This document shows, piece after piece, positions 34,388-42,720 of a DNA stretch of 64,000 bases. Each line of letters starts with the position of its first letter. The first letter of the stretch is position 1. The DNA lies in the NCBI RefSeq assembly GCF_022808865.1, contig NZ_JAKZLB010000001.1, positions 682,001-746,000 of the forward strand, written 5' to 3'. Source of the stretch: Geothrix oryzisoli (GTDB lineage Bacteria > Acidobacteriota > Holophagae > Holophagales > Holophagaceae). The notes beneath the pieces are model-generated. The model was not told the DNA's origin and did no database searches. It was given only the letters and a program-made list of their open reading frames with translations. A program made the position numbers and the translations under genes.

Positions 34388-35641
34388 TCAGACCTTCCGA
34401 AGGATCAAGCACCCGTTGGTGCCGCCGAAGCCGAAGCCGTTGTTCATCACGTATTCGGAATCCAGCTTGCCCGCCACATTCGCGGTGACGTCCAGATCAC
34501 ACTCGGGATCCTGGTGGTCCACGTTGATGGTCGGGGGGATCAGTCCGGTCTGGACCGCCTTGACCGCCACGATGGTCTCCAGGCCACCCGCGGCGCCCAG
34601 CAGGTGCCCGTGCATGGACTTGGTGCTGCTCACCTTGATCTTCTTCGCGTGATCCCCGAACACCTTCTGGATGGCCATGCACTCCAGCTTGTCGCCCACG
34701 GGCGTGCTGGTGCCGTGCATGTTCACGTAGCCCACCTCCTCGGCCGCGATATCCGCGTCCTTGATGGCCGCGCGCATGACGCGCTGGCCGCCTTCGCCCT
34801 CGGGGGCGGGGGTGGTGATGTGGTTGGCGTCCCCGCTCATGCCGTAGCCGGCAACCTCAGCGTAGATCTTGGCGCCGCGGGCCTTGGCCAGCTCGTATTC
34901 CTCGAGGATGACGATCCCGGCGCCCTCGCCCATGACGAAGCCGTCGCGGTCCACATCGAAAGGACGGGACGCGCGCTCGGGCTCATCGTTGCGGGTGCTG
35001 AGGGCGCGCATGGAGGCAAACCCACCCACGCCCAGCTGGTTGATCACCGAATCGCTGCCACCGGCCATCATGCGGTCGGCATAGCCGAAGGCGATGAGGC
35101 GGGCCGCGTCGCCAATGGCGTGGGCGCCCGTGGCGCAGGCCGTGGCGACCGCGCTGTTGGGGCCCTGGAGGCCATACTTGATGCTGGCCTGGCCGCTGGC
35201 CATGTTCACGATGAGGCTGGGGATGAAGAAGGGGCTGGTGCGGCGGGGCCCGCGGTAGCCGTTGGCCTCATCCCAGATCGTGCTGAGCCCGCCGATGCCG
35301 CTGCCGATGTACACCCCGAACAGCTCGCGCTCGGCCTTGGTGAGCTGCACCTGGTCGAAGCCCGCATCCGCCCACGCCTCGTGGGCCGCGCCCAGAGCGT
35401 AGTGGATGAAGATGTCCATCTTCTTCTGTTCCTTCTTGTCGATGAAGGGATCGGGGTCGAAGCCCTTCACCTGGCCCGCGATCTTGCAGGCGAAGTCGGT
35501 GACGTCGAAGCGGTCGATGGTGCTGATGCCGCTCTTCCCGGCCAGCAGGTTGTTCCAGGTCTCGGGCACGGTGAGACCGCAGGGGTTGATGGTCCCCATG
35601 CCGGTGATGACGACGCGACGGCGCTGAACGGTCCTGGTCAT
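34388..35641 (-). CDS. fabF: 3-oxoacyl-ACP synthase II FabF
   Basis: FabF elongates acyl-ACP by condensation with malonyl-ACP. It shows RRVVITGMGTINPCGLTV at the start, the catalytic cysteine in AVATACATGAHAIGDA, and the histidines in NMHGTSTPVGD and MHGHLLGAAGGLE. The end is NGFGFGGTNGCLILRK. It is 417 residues from the ATG at 35641, which has GAGGTG upstream. It follows acpP on the same strand after 77 bases, the common acpP-fabF arrangement. Confidence 0.97.
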   Translation of the reverse strand: MTRTVQRRRVVITGMGTINPCGLTVPETWNNLLAGKSGISTIDRFDVTDFACKIAGQVKGFDPDPFIDKKEQKKMDIFIHYALGAAHEAWADAGFDQVQLTKAERELFGVYIGSGIGGLSTIWDEANGYRGPRRTSPFFIPSLIVNMASGQASIKYGLQGPNSAVATACATGAHAIGDAARLIAFGYADRMMAGGSDSVINQLGVGGFASMRALSTRNDEPERASRPFDVDRDGFVMGEGAGIVILEEYELAKARGAKIYAEVAGYGMSGDANHITTPAPEGEGGQRVMRAAIKDADIAAEEVGYVNMHGTSTPVGDKLECMAIQKVFGDHAKKIKVSSTKSMHGHLLGAAGGLETIVAVKAVQTGLIPPTINVDHQDPECDLDVTANVAGKLDSEYVMNNGFGFGGTNGCLILRKV

Positions 35642-35718
35642 GGGTTCACCTCGTAGAACGGAAAACAAACGTGCCGCAGGCCGTCGGGGGCGCTGCGGCA
35701 CGTCATGATCGCGATGGA

Positions 35719-35958
35719 TCAGGCCTTCGCGTGCTTCTCGATGTAGGCGATGGCATCGCCCACCGTGCGGATCTTCTCCTGCTCGCTCTCGGGGATCTCA
35801 AGGCTGAAGGCCTCTTCGATGGCCATGATGATCTCGACGGTGTCGAGGCTGTCGGCGCCGAGGTCGTCCACGAAATGGCTGGACTCGGAGATGGAATCTT
35901 CGGGCTTGGCCAGCTGCTCAGCAATGATCGCAATGACCTTCTTACGCACATCAGCCAT
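35719..35958 (-). CDS. acpP: Acyl carrier protein
   Basis: This 79-residue acidic helical protein carries the phosphopantetheine site Ser in GADSLDTVEIIMAIEE. It delivers acyl chains to FabF (next gene) and other fatty acid enzymes. The ATG has GGAG upstream. Longer in-frame readings add five residues without support. A TATGTT on the minus strand upstream (about 35992-35997) may be the -10. The gene is divergent from xerD. Confidence 0.97.
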   Translation of the reverse strand: MADVRKKVIAIIAEQLAKPEDSISESSHFVDDLGADSLDTVEIIMAIEEAFSLEIPESEQEKIRTVGDAIAYIEKHAKA

Positions 35959-36094
35959 CGTGGGCTCCTCCAAACGAACCTGGAAACCCTAACATACCCC
36001 CGCCCCGATGTCCAAACCCTGGGTAAAGGTGGTCCCCGGTTTCCTTTGCGACAGTGGGGATTGCGCCTCCGCTCCGGCCGTGGAGGATGATCCC

Positions 36095-37030
36095 ATGCCC
36101 CGTCCCCGAACCCACGAGGAACCCGAACACGGCTGGCCGCTCGGCTGGGGCGCGAGCCTCCGGGAATTCAGGACCCACCTCGCGGTCGAGCGTGGGCTGT
36201 CGCCTCACACGGCCGCGAGCTACCTCTCCGATCTGAACCATCTCGCGGTCTGGGCCTGCGGCCGGGAGCTCCCCGCCACGGAGCTCACCCGGGATCACCT
36301 CACCGCCTTCCTGGTCGCCCAGCAGTCCGAAGGCAAGGCCCCCCGCAGCCTCGCCCGCCTGAGCTCGAGCCTGCGGGCCTTCCTCTCCTTCCTGCGAATG
36401 GAGGGTGGGGACGGCGCCGGCCCCGAGGCAGTCGTGAAGCCGCCCCGCCCGCCCCGCATCCTCCCCCGCACTCTGGGGGAAAGCCAGGTGGAGGCCCTGC
36501 TCAACGCCCCGGACACCGCCACCCCGCTGGGTGTCCGGGACCGCGCCTGGCTGGAGCTGCTCTACGCCTCGGGCCTGCGTGTGTCCGAACTGGCGGGCCT
36601 TCCGGCCTTGTCGGTGTTCCTGGATGAAGGCTTCCTCAAGGTCATGGGCAAGGGCCGCAAGGAGCGCCTGATTCCGTTCGGCCAGGGTGCCGAGCGGTGG
36701 ATCCGCGCCTGGCTGGTCCTGCGCCCCGGCTTCAAGCCCAGGGGCGGCGAGCTCTTCGTGGGCCAGCGCGGAGATGGCCTCACGCGGCAGCACCTCTGGC
36801 GCCTGCTGAAAGGCTACGCCCGCGCCGCGGGCCTGCGGCCCGGAGCCGTGAGCCCCCATGTGCTGCGGCACGCCTTCGCCACCCATCTCCTGGATCACGG
36901 CGCCGACCTCCGCGCCGTCCAGGCCATGCTCGGCCACGCCGATATCAGCACGACCCAGATCTACACGCACGTCCATCAGGCCCGCCTCCGCGCCCTCTAC
37001 GACCAGATGCATCCCCGGTCGGGCGGATGA
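36095..37030 (+). CDS. xerD: Tyrosine recombinase XerD
   Basis: This is a 311-residue recombinase. The core-binding domain includes FRTHLAVERGLSPHTAASYLSDL. The catalytic domain has LYASGLRVSELAGL (Arg), MGKGRKERLIPFG (Lys), the HVLRHAFATHLLDHG box and GHADISTTQIYTH with the nucleophile Tyr. The C-terminus THVHQARLRALYDQMHPR resembles E. coli XerD, as against the KAHPRAK end of the xerC gene at 1.6 kb. GGAGG lies about 8 bases before the ATG. Both XerC and XerD encoded within 35 kb indicates a host dimer-resolution system, not an integron or phage integrase. Confidence 0.88.
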   Translation: MPRPRTHEEPEHGWPLGWGASLREFRTHLAVERGLSPHTAASYLSDLNHLAVWACGRELPATELTRDHLTAFLVAQQSEGKAPRSLARLSSSLRAFLSFLRMEGGDGAGPEAVVKPPRPPRILPRTLGESQVEALLNAPDTATPLGVRDRAWLELLYASGLRVSELAGLPALSVFLDEGFLKVMGKGRKERLIPFGQGAERWIRAWLVLRPGFKPRGGELFVGQRGDGLTRQHLWRLLKGYARAAGLRPGAVSPHVLRHAFATHLLDHGADLRAVQAMLGHADISTTQIYTHVHQARLRALYDQMHPRSGG

Positions 37031-37036
37031 GGGGCC

Positions 37037-37915
37037 TCACAGCTGGGTGAGCAGCACACCCCCCAGCACCAGCGCCGCGCCCGCAGCGAAGGCCGGGGTG
37101 ATGGCCTGCCCGTAGAAGACCCAGGCCAGCAGGGCCGTGGCCACGGGCTGGCCGTTGGTGGCGATGGCCACGCGGCTCGGCTCCTTGGTGGAGAGGGCGT
37201 GGAACCAGAGCAGGTAGGACACCACGCTCGTCATCAGGCCGAGGTAGACCAGGCCCACCCAGGCCATGGGCGGCACCGTGGCCACCGCCAGCTTCGGGAG
37301 GCCCAGGGCGCCGAGGGGCGCGAACATCGCGAGGCCGAAGAGGATGGACAGCGTGGTGGCCCGCTGGGCGCCGTGTTTCTGCACCAGGGGGCGGCTCATG
37401 ACCGTATAGCCACCCCAGGCGATGACCGCCACCAGCACCAGCAGGTCCCCCAGGATCCACCGGGGCGGCAGGGTACCGCCCGCCCGGCCCGAGAAGAGCA
37501 CCAGCACCCCCGAGAAGGCCAGCGCCAGGCCGCCCAGCTTCCTCGGCCCGGGCCGCTCCTGACCGCGGGCCCAGGCCAGCAGCAGCACCACCGTGGGCGT
37601 CAGCGCATACAACAGTGCCGCATGCGAGGGCAGCGTGAGCGAGAGGCCACCGAGGAAGGCCAGCTGGTTGAGGGTCACGCCCAGGAATCCGGCCAGGAGA
37701 TACGCCCGCCATTCCGTGCGGGCCACGGTCCACAGGTCCAGGCGCCGCAGCCGCGCCAGGACCAGGAATCCGGCTCCGGCGATGAGGAAGCGCAGCAGGC
37801 CCAGAGCCAGGGTCGGAATCGCGTCGGCCGCGGTCTTCCCCAGCAGGTAGGTTCCCGCGGAGATGACCGTGTGGAGTCCCATGACGACGGCGAAGCGGAG
37901 GTTGCGATGGCCCAT
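37037..37915 (-). CDS. EamA family (DMT) transporter
   Basis: This 292-residue inner-membrane protein has ten predicted helices in two EamA repeats; AGAGFLVLARLRR and GLSLTLPSHAALLYALTPTV belong to the first, GDLLVLVAVIAWGGYTVMSR and SVVSYLLWFHALSTKEPSRVA to the second. Members export amino acids or small metabolites. Substrate unknown. The ATG at 37915 has GGAG nearby and starts just before the first helix. The longer in-frame reading upstream runs over the divergent WYL gene. It converges with xerD 6 bases apart. Confidence 0.9.
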   Translation of the reverse strand: MGHRNLRFAVVMGLHTVISAGTYLLGKTAADAIPTLALGLLRFLIAGAGFLVLARLRRLDLWTVARTEWRAYLLAGFLGVTLNQLAFLGGLSLTLPSHAALLYALTPTVVLLLAWARGQERPGPRKLGGLALAFSGVLVLFSGRAGGTLPPRWILGDLLVLVAVIAWGGYTVMSRPLVQKHGAQRATTLSILFGLAMFAPLGALGLPKLAVATVPPMAWVGLVYLGLMTSVVSYLLWFHALSTKEPSRVAIATNGQPVATALLAWVFYGQAITPAFAAGAALVLGGVLLTQL

Positions 37916-38015
37916 CTCTCCAGCATGGCCGCAGGAGCGGACGGGGCCGCCACCGAAATGGGCATGGACCATCCGTGGCGGAATGGGCGATGATGGGCCA
38001 GGAGCCAATGACCCC

Positions 38016-39050
38016 ATGGCCGTGACCAAGACCCCCCGCAAGAAGCCCATCGCCACCGTCGCTGAGGTGGAGAAACCCGCCGCCAAGACGAAGGCCACCC
38101 CCACGAAGAAGGCGGCCCCCAAGAAGGCCGATGCCCCGGAGCCCAAGGCCAGGAAGACCGCCAAGACCCCTGTGAAGACCAAGGTCCCGGAGGTTGTCGA
38201 GCCCGCCGCCGCGGCCGTGGAACCCGCTGTCCCGGCCCCCCCGGCCCCGAAGCCGGTTGCGAAAAAGGCCACCCCAGCGTCCGCCCTGCCGCCCCTGGTG
38301 GAGGCGGTCCTCGCGGCCATCCGCGACGGCCGCGCCGTGGAATTCATCTTCGCCGACACGGAAGCCAATGCCCCGCGCACCTTCGAGCCCCGGCAGCTCA
38401 CCTTCGACGCCCTCAGCCAGGCGTGGTTCGTCTGGGGCTGGGACCGCCGCTACAACGCCGAGCGCCACCACCGGGTGGATCTGCTGGCCGAAGTGAACGA
38501 CGTGGAAGGCGTGGGCCGCGCGGCCCAGGGTCCCTACACCGAGGGCACGGCCGCCAATCAGATCGGCGGCTGGCTGGGTGGCGAACCCATCGCCGTGAAG
38601 GCCACCCTGCTCAAGCAGTGGGTCTTCGCCGTGAAGCAGGCGCCTCCGGCCTTTCCGCACTTCAAGCTCGAGGAGCAGGGTGATGGCCAGGCGCTCGTGA
38701 CCTTCACCGCCACGGACCTTCGCGCCATCGCCCGCTGGGCCATGCAGTTCGGCGATGGCATCCAGGTGCTGGAGCCCGCCCGGCTGGTGGACCGGATCAA
38801 GCAGGTGGGCGCCGTGTGGGCCGGGCGGGACCGCCAGGCCGCCGCTCCCGCCCCCAGGCCCGCACCCCGGCCCGAGCCCAGGCCCGAGCAGGAACCCCGC
38901 CGGCACGAGCCCAGGCATCACGCAGAGGCCAAGCCCGAAGCCCGCCCCGAACCGAAGCCCCACCGCGAGCCCCGTCCCGAACGGGAGCGGGAGGAAGCCC
39001 CCAAGGGCAAGCCGGGCAAAGTCGAGGTCATCCACTTCGACCGGCTCTAA
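38016..39050 (+). CDS. WYL/WCX-domain protein with histone-like N-terminal tail and charged C-terminal tail
   Basis: This is a 344-residue protein. Residues 1-92 are a low-complexity Lys/Ala/Pro tail (repeats of KKAAPKK and KTPVKTK type) like bacterial histone H1-like tails. Residues ~95-160 match a WYL domain (AIRDGRAVEFIF, FEPRQLTF, AWFVWGWDRR, HRVDLLAEV). Residues ~190-262 match the WCX extension (VFAVKQAPPAFPHFKL, FTATDLRAIARWAMQFGDGIQVLEPARLVDRI). Residues 270-335 are a Pro/Arg/Glu-rich charged tail. Usual WYL regulators begin with a helix-turn-helix, which is missing here. The basic tail may bind DNA or RNA non-specifically, with the WYL core sensing a nucleic-acid ligand. No operon partner is evident. 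Confidence 0.75.
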   Translation: MAVTKTPRKKPIATVAEVEKPAAKTKATPTKKAAPKKADAPEPKARKTAKTPVKTKVPEVVEPAAAAVEPAVPAPPAPKPVAKKATPASALPPLVEAVLAAIRDGRAVEFIFADTEANAPRTFEPRQLTFDALSQAWFVWGWDRRYNAERHHRVDLLAEVNDVEGVGRAAQGPYTEGTAANQIGGWLGGEPIAVKATLLKQWVFAVKQAPPAFPHFKLEEQGDGQALVTFTATDLRAIARWAMQFGDGIQVLEPARLVDRIKQVGAVWAGRDRQAAAPAPRPAPRPEPRPEQEPRRHEPRHHAEAKPEARPEPKPHREPRPEREREEAPKGKPGKVEVIHFDRL

Positions 39051-39056
39051 GGCGGT

Positions 39057-40622
39057 CTACTCCTCCAGCCGCCAACCCCGCTTGCCGGGCCAGAAGCCGT
39101 ACCCCTGGCCGAGCACGTTGAAGCCCACGCCCCGGAGTTTCGAATCCGCCAGCACCCTCACGAGGATGTAGTTGAGGGGTATGACCGGTTTGTCCCGCCA
39201 GATGATCTCGGAGAGCTTCAGGTAGATCTTCCGCCGGGCCACCCGGTCCAGGGTGTAGCGTCCCTCCTCGAAGAGCCGGTCCACCTCTGGATTCAGGTAG
39301 CCGCTCACGTTCGCCTTGGTGCGATAACCCTCCTTGGTAAACAGGGGGGCATCCACGTCGGGGTCCAGGGAGGTCGTCCATCCGTAGGACCAGATGTCCC
39401 CGTCATGGTTCGCGGACTTCTCCGTGAGCGCTTCGAAGGACAGCCGCCGGACCTCGATGCGCATGCCCACCTTGGCCGCCTGCTCGGCCAGCAGGCGGGA
39501 CGAGCTGCGGCTGACGGACGAGGCCTGCTCGTAGGCCACCAGAACCAGGGGCCGCCCCTGGCCATCGTGGCGGATCCCGTCCCGGCCCATCCGCCATCCG
39601 GCCGCGTCCAGGATCGCCTCCGCCCGCCCGACCTGAGGCAGGGGCCGCGGCGTGTCGTCGTGGGCCCAGTTCTCGGGCGGCCAGAAGGCCGAGGCCAACC
39701 GGGCCGGGAAGAAGCGCCGGGCCCGGGCCATCTCCTGCCAGGGCACCAGCTCAGCCAGGGCCTGGCGCAGGGCGAGGTCACCCAGCAGGCTCAATTTGGG
39801 ATCGCAGTTCAGGAAGAAGGCCCCGAAGGCGGCCTGGGGTACGGAGTAGGCCTGGAGCCGCCCTCCGCCCTCGGCGCCCTTCCGGACCAGGTAGTGGGGC
39901 AAGGCCCCCACCAGGGCGTAGTGGTACCGGTGGTCCAGGAGGGCCTGGACCAGGTTCTTGTCGTTCGAGGAGTCCACGAATTCGAAGGCGGGCCAGGTGC
40001 CCGGATGCGCGCCCCGGTAACCGGCCCATAGCTCCAGCCTCACGCGGGTGGGCGTGGAGCGGCCGACGACCCGGTACGGACCCGAGCCCACGGGTTGGAA
40101 GTTCACGGGGCTCGACAGGGGGTTCGCGCCGACCTGGTAGTGGCGGCGGGGGACAGGGATGAAGTTGTAGAGATCGGACAGCAGCGTTCCCCTGGGCCGG
40201 GCCAACCGGACCCGCACCCGGAGCGGGCCCTCGGCCACCAGGCTGTCCAGGGAGGCCACCCCCCCGGCCGTGTCCGCGATGGCCCGGACCTGAGGCAGCC
40301 GAAGGGCCTTCCAGGTGAAGACCAGGTCCTCGGCCTCGATGGGGGTGCCATCGTGCCAGGTCATGCCGGGGCGGAGCTCCAGGACGACTTCCCGCCCCCC
40401 CTTGAAGACCGTCCAGCCCTGCAGCAGACCGGGAATGAAGGTCCCTTCGGCATCCATGGTCACCAGGCGGTCGAAGACCAGGTCCACCGCCTCGCCGTCC
40501 GTGTCGCGGGACATGAGCAGCGGATTCAGCGTGGTCCAGCCGTCCAGCCCCACCCGGATGGGTTCAACGGCGCCCAGGCCCCAGAAGAGGCCGGTGATCA
40601 GGATGATGGCGCGCCAGTGCAT
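39057..40622 (-). CDS. Extracellular solute-binding protein family 5 (peptide/nickel ABC transporter type)
   Basis: This 521-residue periplasmic protein has the signal MHWRAIILITGLFWGLGA. SBP_bac_5 features are TLNPLLMSRDTDGEAVDLVFDRL, the signature stretch LRPGMTWHDGTPIEAEDLVFTWKAL, GSGPYRVV and a late SGYLNPEVDRLFEEGR. There is no lipobox, so it is probably soluble. No permease or ATPase genes are adjacent; the partner transporter is elsewhere or the protein has another role. It lies 49 bases downstream of the thioredoxin-fold gene, on the same strand, and ends 6 bases from the convergent WYL gene. Confidence 0.88.
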   Translation of the reverse strand: MHWRAIILITGLFWGLGAVEPIRVGLDGWTTLNPLLMSRDTDGEAVDLVFDRLVTMDAEGTFIPGLLQGWTVFKGGREVVLELRPGMTWHDGTPIEAEDLVFTWKALRLPQVRAIADTAGGVASLDSLVAEGPLRVRVRLARPRGTLLSDLYNFIPVPRRHYQVGANPLSSPVNFQPVGSGPYRVVGRSTPTRVRLELWAGYRGAHPGTWPAFEFVDSSNDKNLVQALLDHRYHYALVGALPHYLVRKGAEGGGRLQAYSVPQAAFGAFFLNCDPKLSLLGDLALRQALAELVPWQEMARARRFFPARLASAFWPPENWAHDDTPRPLPQVGRAEAILDAAGWRMGRDGIRHDGQGRPLVLVAYEQASSVSRSSSRLLAEQAAKVGMRIEVRRLSFEALTEKSANHDGDIWSYGWTTSLDPDVDAPLFTKEGYRTKANVSGYLNPEVDRLFEEGRYTLDRVARRKIYLKLSEIIWRDKPVIPLNYILVRVLADSKLRGVGFNVLGQGYGFWPGKRGWRLEE

Positions 40623-40671
40623 GGTTCCACCTCATCGGCGCCCCGGCCGGAGGCTTGAAATCCGGAGCGGA

Positions 40672-41247
40672 TCAAGGCTGCTGGGCGGAAGCCTCCACCA
40701 GTTCCACCAGGGCCTCGGCCATGCGCTGCCCCGCTCGGGGCGGATTCTCCACCACGGTGCCCACCAGCTGTTCACCGCCCCCCGGCTGGGTGGCGAACAG
40801 GTAGAAAGTCGGCACCCGGAGCACGGTCTGGGGCTCGCAGCCGCGGGGCCACTGGGCATCGGCCAGCTGCTTGTCCCGGTTGACCCCCAGGTAATGCACC
40901 TCGATGAATGGATGGGGCTCCGCCTCCAGGGCCAGGAGATCCGGCAGCTGGTACTGGCTGTCGCCGCACCAGGATCCGAATACGGCCACCAGGATGAGCG
41001 GGCGCTTCACGGCCTGCCAGCGGGCCTTGAGGTCCCCCGGCAGCTGCGTCCGGGCCAGGTTCTCCCGGAAGACGGCCCGGTGGGCGAGGATCTCCTTCGC
41101 CGTCGTCGGCCCCAGCAGCAACGGCTGCTGATCCCTCGGATCGGTGGGCAGGGTGGCCGTCGGAGCGGCGGAGATGGGCGGCGGGGGAACCACGGGCGGC
41201 CCAGCCTGCAATCCCAGGGTTCCAAGGGCCAGGAAGGCAGCTTTCAT
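40672..41247 (-). CDS. Exported thioredoxin-fold protein with a single active-site cysteine
   Basis: This 191-residue protein has a short signal-like start (MKAAFLALGTLGLQAG) and a Pro-rich linker. The thioredoxin fold follows, with LVAVFGSWCGDSQYQLPDLLALEA and the cis-Pro region VLRVPTFYLF. The active-site motif is WCGDS: Cys94 is kept but the second Cys is replaced by Ser97. WCGDS proteins form a known subgroup of thioredoxin-like proteins with unclear activity. GGAG lies about 6 bases before the ATG. It is divergent from the Rrf2 regulator gene. Confidence 0.78.
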   Translation of the reverse strand: MKAAFLALGTLGLQAGPPVVPPPPISAAPTATLPTDPRDQQPLLLGPTTAKEILAHRAVFRENLARTQLPGDLKARWQAVKRPLILVAVFGSWCGDSQYQLPDLLALEAEPHPFIEVHYLGVNRDKQLADAQWPRGCEPQTVLRVPTFYLFATQPGGGEQLVGTVVENPPRAGQRMAEALVELVEASAQQP

Positions 41248-41284
41248 GGGGATCTCCAGGGTTCAGTCTAGCCTTCCGATAAAC

Positions 41285-41308
41285 TTGACTCAATCACTCA
41301 GGAATACT
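41285..41308 (+). promoter_or_regulatory. Possible IscR-type operator upstream of the Rrf2 gene
   Basis: TTGACT at 41285-41290, then CAATCACTC, AGGAAT and ACT. The order resembles the E. coli iscR site (TTGACCAATTTACTCGGGAAT). It lies 24 bases before the GTG start, suitable for autoregulation. Based on resemblance only. Confidence 0.45.
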
Positions 41309-41332
41309 AGTCTGGATTCTGGAGCACCTCTC

Positions 41333-41839
41333 GTGAAGATTTCGGCTCGAGGCAGGTACAGCATGCAGGCCCTGTTCGACCTGGCCCACCACAGCCATGG
41401 CCAGCCGGTGCCGTTGCATGTCATCGCCGAACGCCAGAAGCTCTCCCTCCCCTTCCTGGAGCAGATCTTCAACAAGCTCAAGAAGGCCGGCGTCGTCGCC
41501 AGCGTGCGTGGCCCCAAGGGCGGCTACATCCTCACGCGGCCCTGCAACCAGGTGAGCGTGGGCGAAGTGCTGCGCCTGACGGACAGCAGCTTCTACGCCG
41601 TGGCGAAGGAGGATCCCAGGGCCGCCAACCAGGCGCTCATGGCCGACGAGCGCATGAGCCTCATGCTCTGGAACCGCCTCTCCGACCACATCTCCGCCTT
41701 CATGGAGAAGGTGACCTTCGCGGACCTGTGCTCCGAGACCTCCAGCAACACCTGCCCCGACTGCACCTGTCCGGAATACGTGAAGGACGTGCAGGGCCAG
41801 ATCGTCCGCGGCGAGCGCAAAGCCTGCGGCGTGATGTAA
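41333..41839 (+). CDS. Rrf2 family transcriptional regulator (IscR-like)
   Basis: This 168-residue regulator has the Rrf2 start KISARGRYSMQALFDLA, the winged helix (HVIAERQKLSLPFLEQIFNKLKKAGVVASVRGPKGGYIL) and the effector region. Cysteines at 133, 141, 144 and 146 (CSETSSNTC-PDCTC) are good candidates for a 2Fe-2S cluster, though spacing differs from IscR (C92, C98, C104). Start is GTG at 41333 with GGAG at 41320-41323. Downstream, after 11 bases, is ttcA, whose product uses a 4Fe-4S cluster, suggesting Fe-S or redox control of tRNA thiolation. No isc or suf genes are adjacent; a cysteine desulfurase lies 6 kb away. Confidence 0.88.
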   Translation: MKISARGRYSMQALFDLAHHSHGQPVPLHVIAERQKLSLPFLEQIFNKLKKAGVVASVRGPKGGYILTRPCNQVSVGEVLRLTDSSFYAVAKEDPRAANQALMADERMSLMLWNRLSDHISAFMEKVTFADLCSETSSNTCPDCTCPEYVKDVQGQIVRGERKACGVM

Positions 41840-41850
41840 GGTCCGGCCCG

Positions 41851-42702
41851 TTGAGCAATCCCTGCGCCCTTCCCAGCCTGGCCCTGCCGCCCACCGAGGC
41901 TGAGCTCAAGACCCTGCCCCGGCTCGAGAAGAAGCTCGCCCGGCGCGTGGGCGAGACGAACGCAGCCTACCGGCTCATCGAGGATGGCGACCGCATCCTG
42001 GTGGCCGTCAGCGGCGGCAAGGACTCCTGGGCCCTGCTCGATGTGCTGGAGCGCCTGCGCAAGCGGGCCCCCGTGGCCTTCGCCGTGGAGGCCGTCACGG
42101 TGGATCCCGGCTTCCCCCAGTTCAACCCCGATCCCATCGCCGAGACCTGCGAACGCCTCGGGGTGCCCCACCACATCATTCCGGCCCCCATCGACAAGAT
42201 GGTGCGCAGCAAGCCCGAGGAGCTGCCCTGCATCATCTGCTCGCGGCTGCGGCGCGGCGTGCTCTATTCCTTCGCCAAGCAGCGCGGCTTCTCCAAGATC
42301 GCCCTGGGCCACCACCTGGACGACCTGCTGGAGACGCTGCTCATCAACCTCTTCTTCGAGGGCCGCCTCAGCACCATGCCCCTGCGCCTGGAGAGCGACG
42401 ATGGTGCCAACACGGTCATCCGCCCCCTGGGCACCTGCGAGGAGAAGGACCTGCAGCGCTACGCCTGGCTGCGCGGTTTCCCCATCGTGCCCTGCGGCTG
42501 CCCCCTCTGCGGCTGCTCCAGCCTGGAGAGCCGCCGCAAGCAGGTGAAGGAACTCGTCGCTTCCATGGAAGGCAGCATCCCGCGCCTCAAGGCGTCCATG
42601 CTCGGCGCCATGGGCAACGTCAAGCTGAGCCACCTCCTGGATCTGAGCCAGGGGGCGCTGAGCGCGAAAGGCGTGGACGAGGCCGTGGAGCGGCTGGGGT
42701 AG
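41851..42702 (+). CDS. ttcA: tRNA 2-thiocytidine biosynthesis protein TtcA family
   Basis: This PP-loop ATPase family protein thiolates cytidine 32 of tRNA. It shows the P-loop VAVSGGKDSWALLDVL, the first CxxC in LPCIICSRLRRG, GHHLDDLLETLLINLFFEG, and a Cys-rich C-terminal stretch VPCGCPLCGCSS. TtcA holds a 4Fe-4S cluster bound by three cysteines; the extra C-terminal cysteines are more than usual. It has 283 residues from a TTG start at 41851. It is probably cotranscribed with the Rrf2 regulator. Other TtcA/TtuA-like substrates cannot be excluded. Confidence 0.85.
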   Translation: MSNPCALPSLALPPTEAELKTLPRLEKKLARRVGETNAAYRLIEDGDRILVAVSGGKDSWALLDVLERLRKRAPVAFAVEAVTVDPGFPQFNPDPIAETCERLGVPHHIIPAPIDKMVRSKPEELPCIICSRLRRGVLYSFAKQRGFSKIALGHHLDDLLETLLINLFFEGRLSTMPLRLESDDGANTVIRPLGTCEEKDLQRYAWLRGFPIVPCGCPLCGCSSLESRRKQVKELVASMEGSIPRLKASMLGAMGNVKLSHLLDLSQGALSAKGVDEAVERLG

Positions 42703-42720
42703 GCGTTCGGCGGAGGCGGA

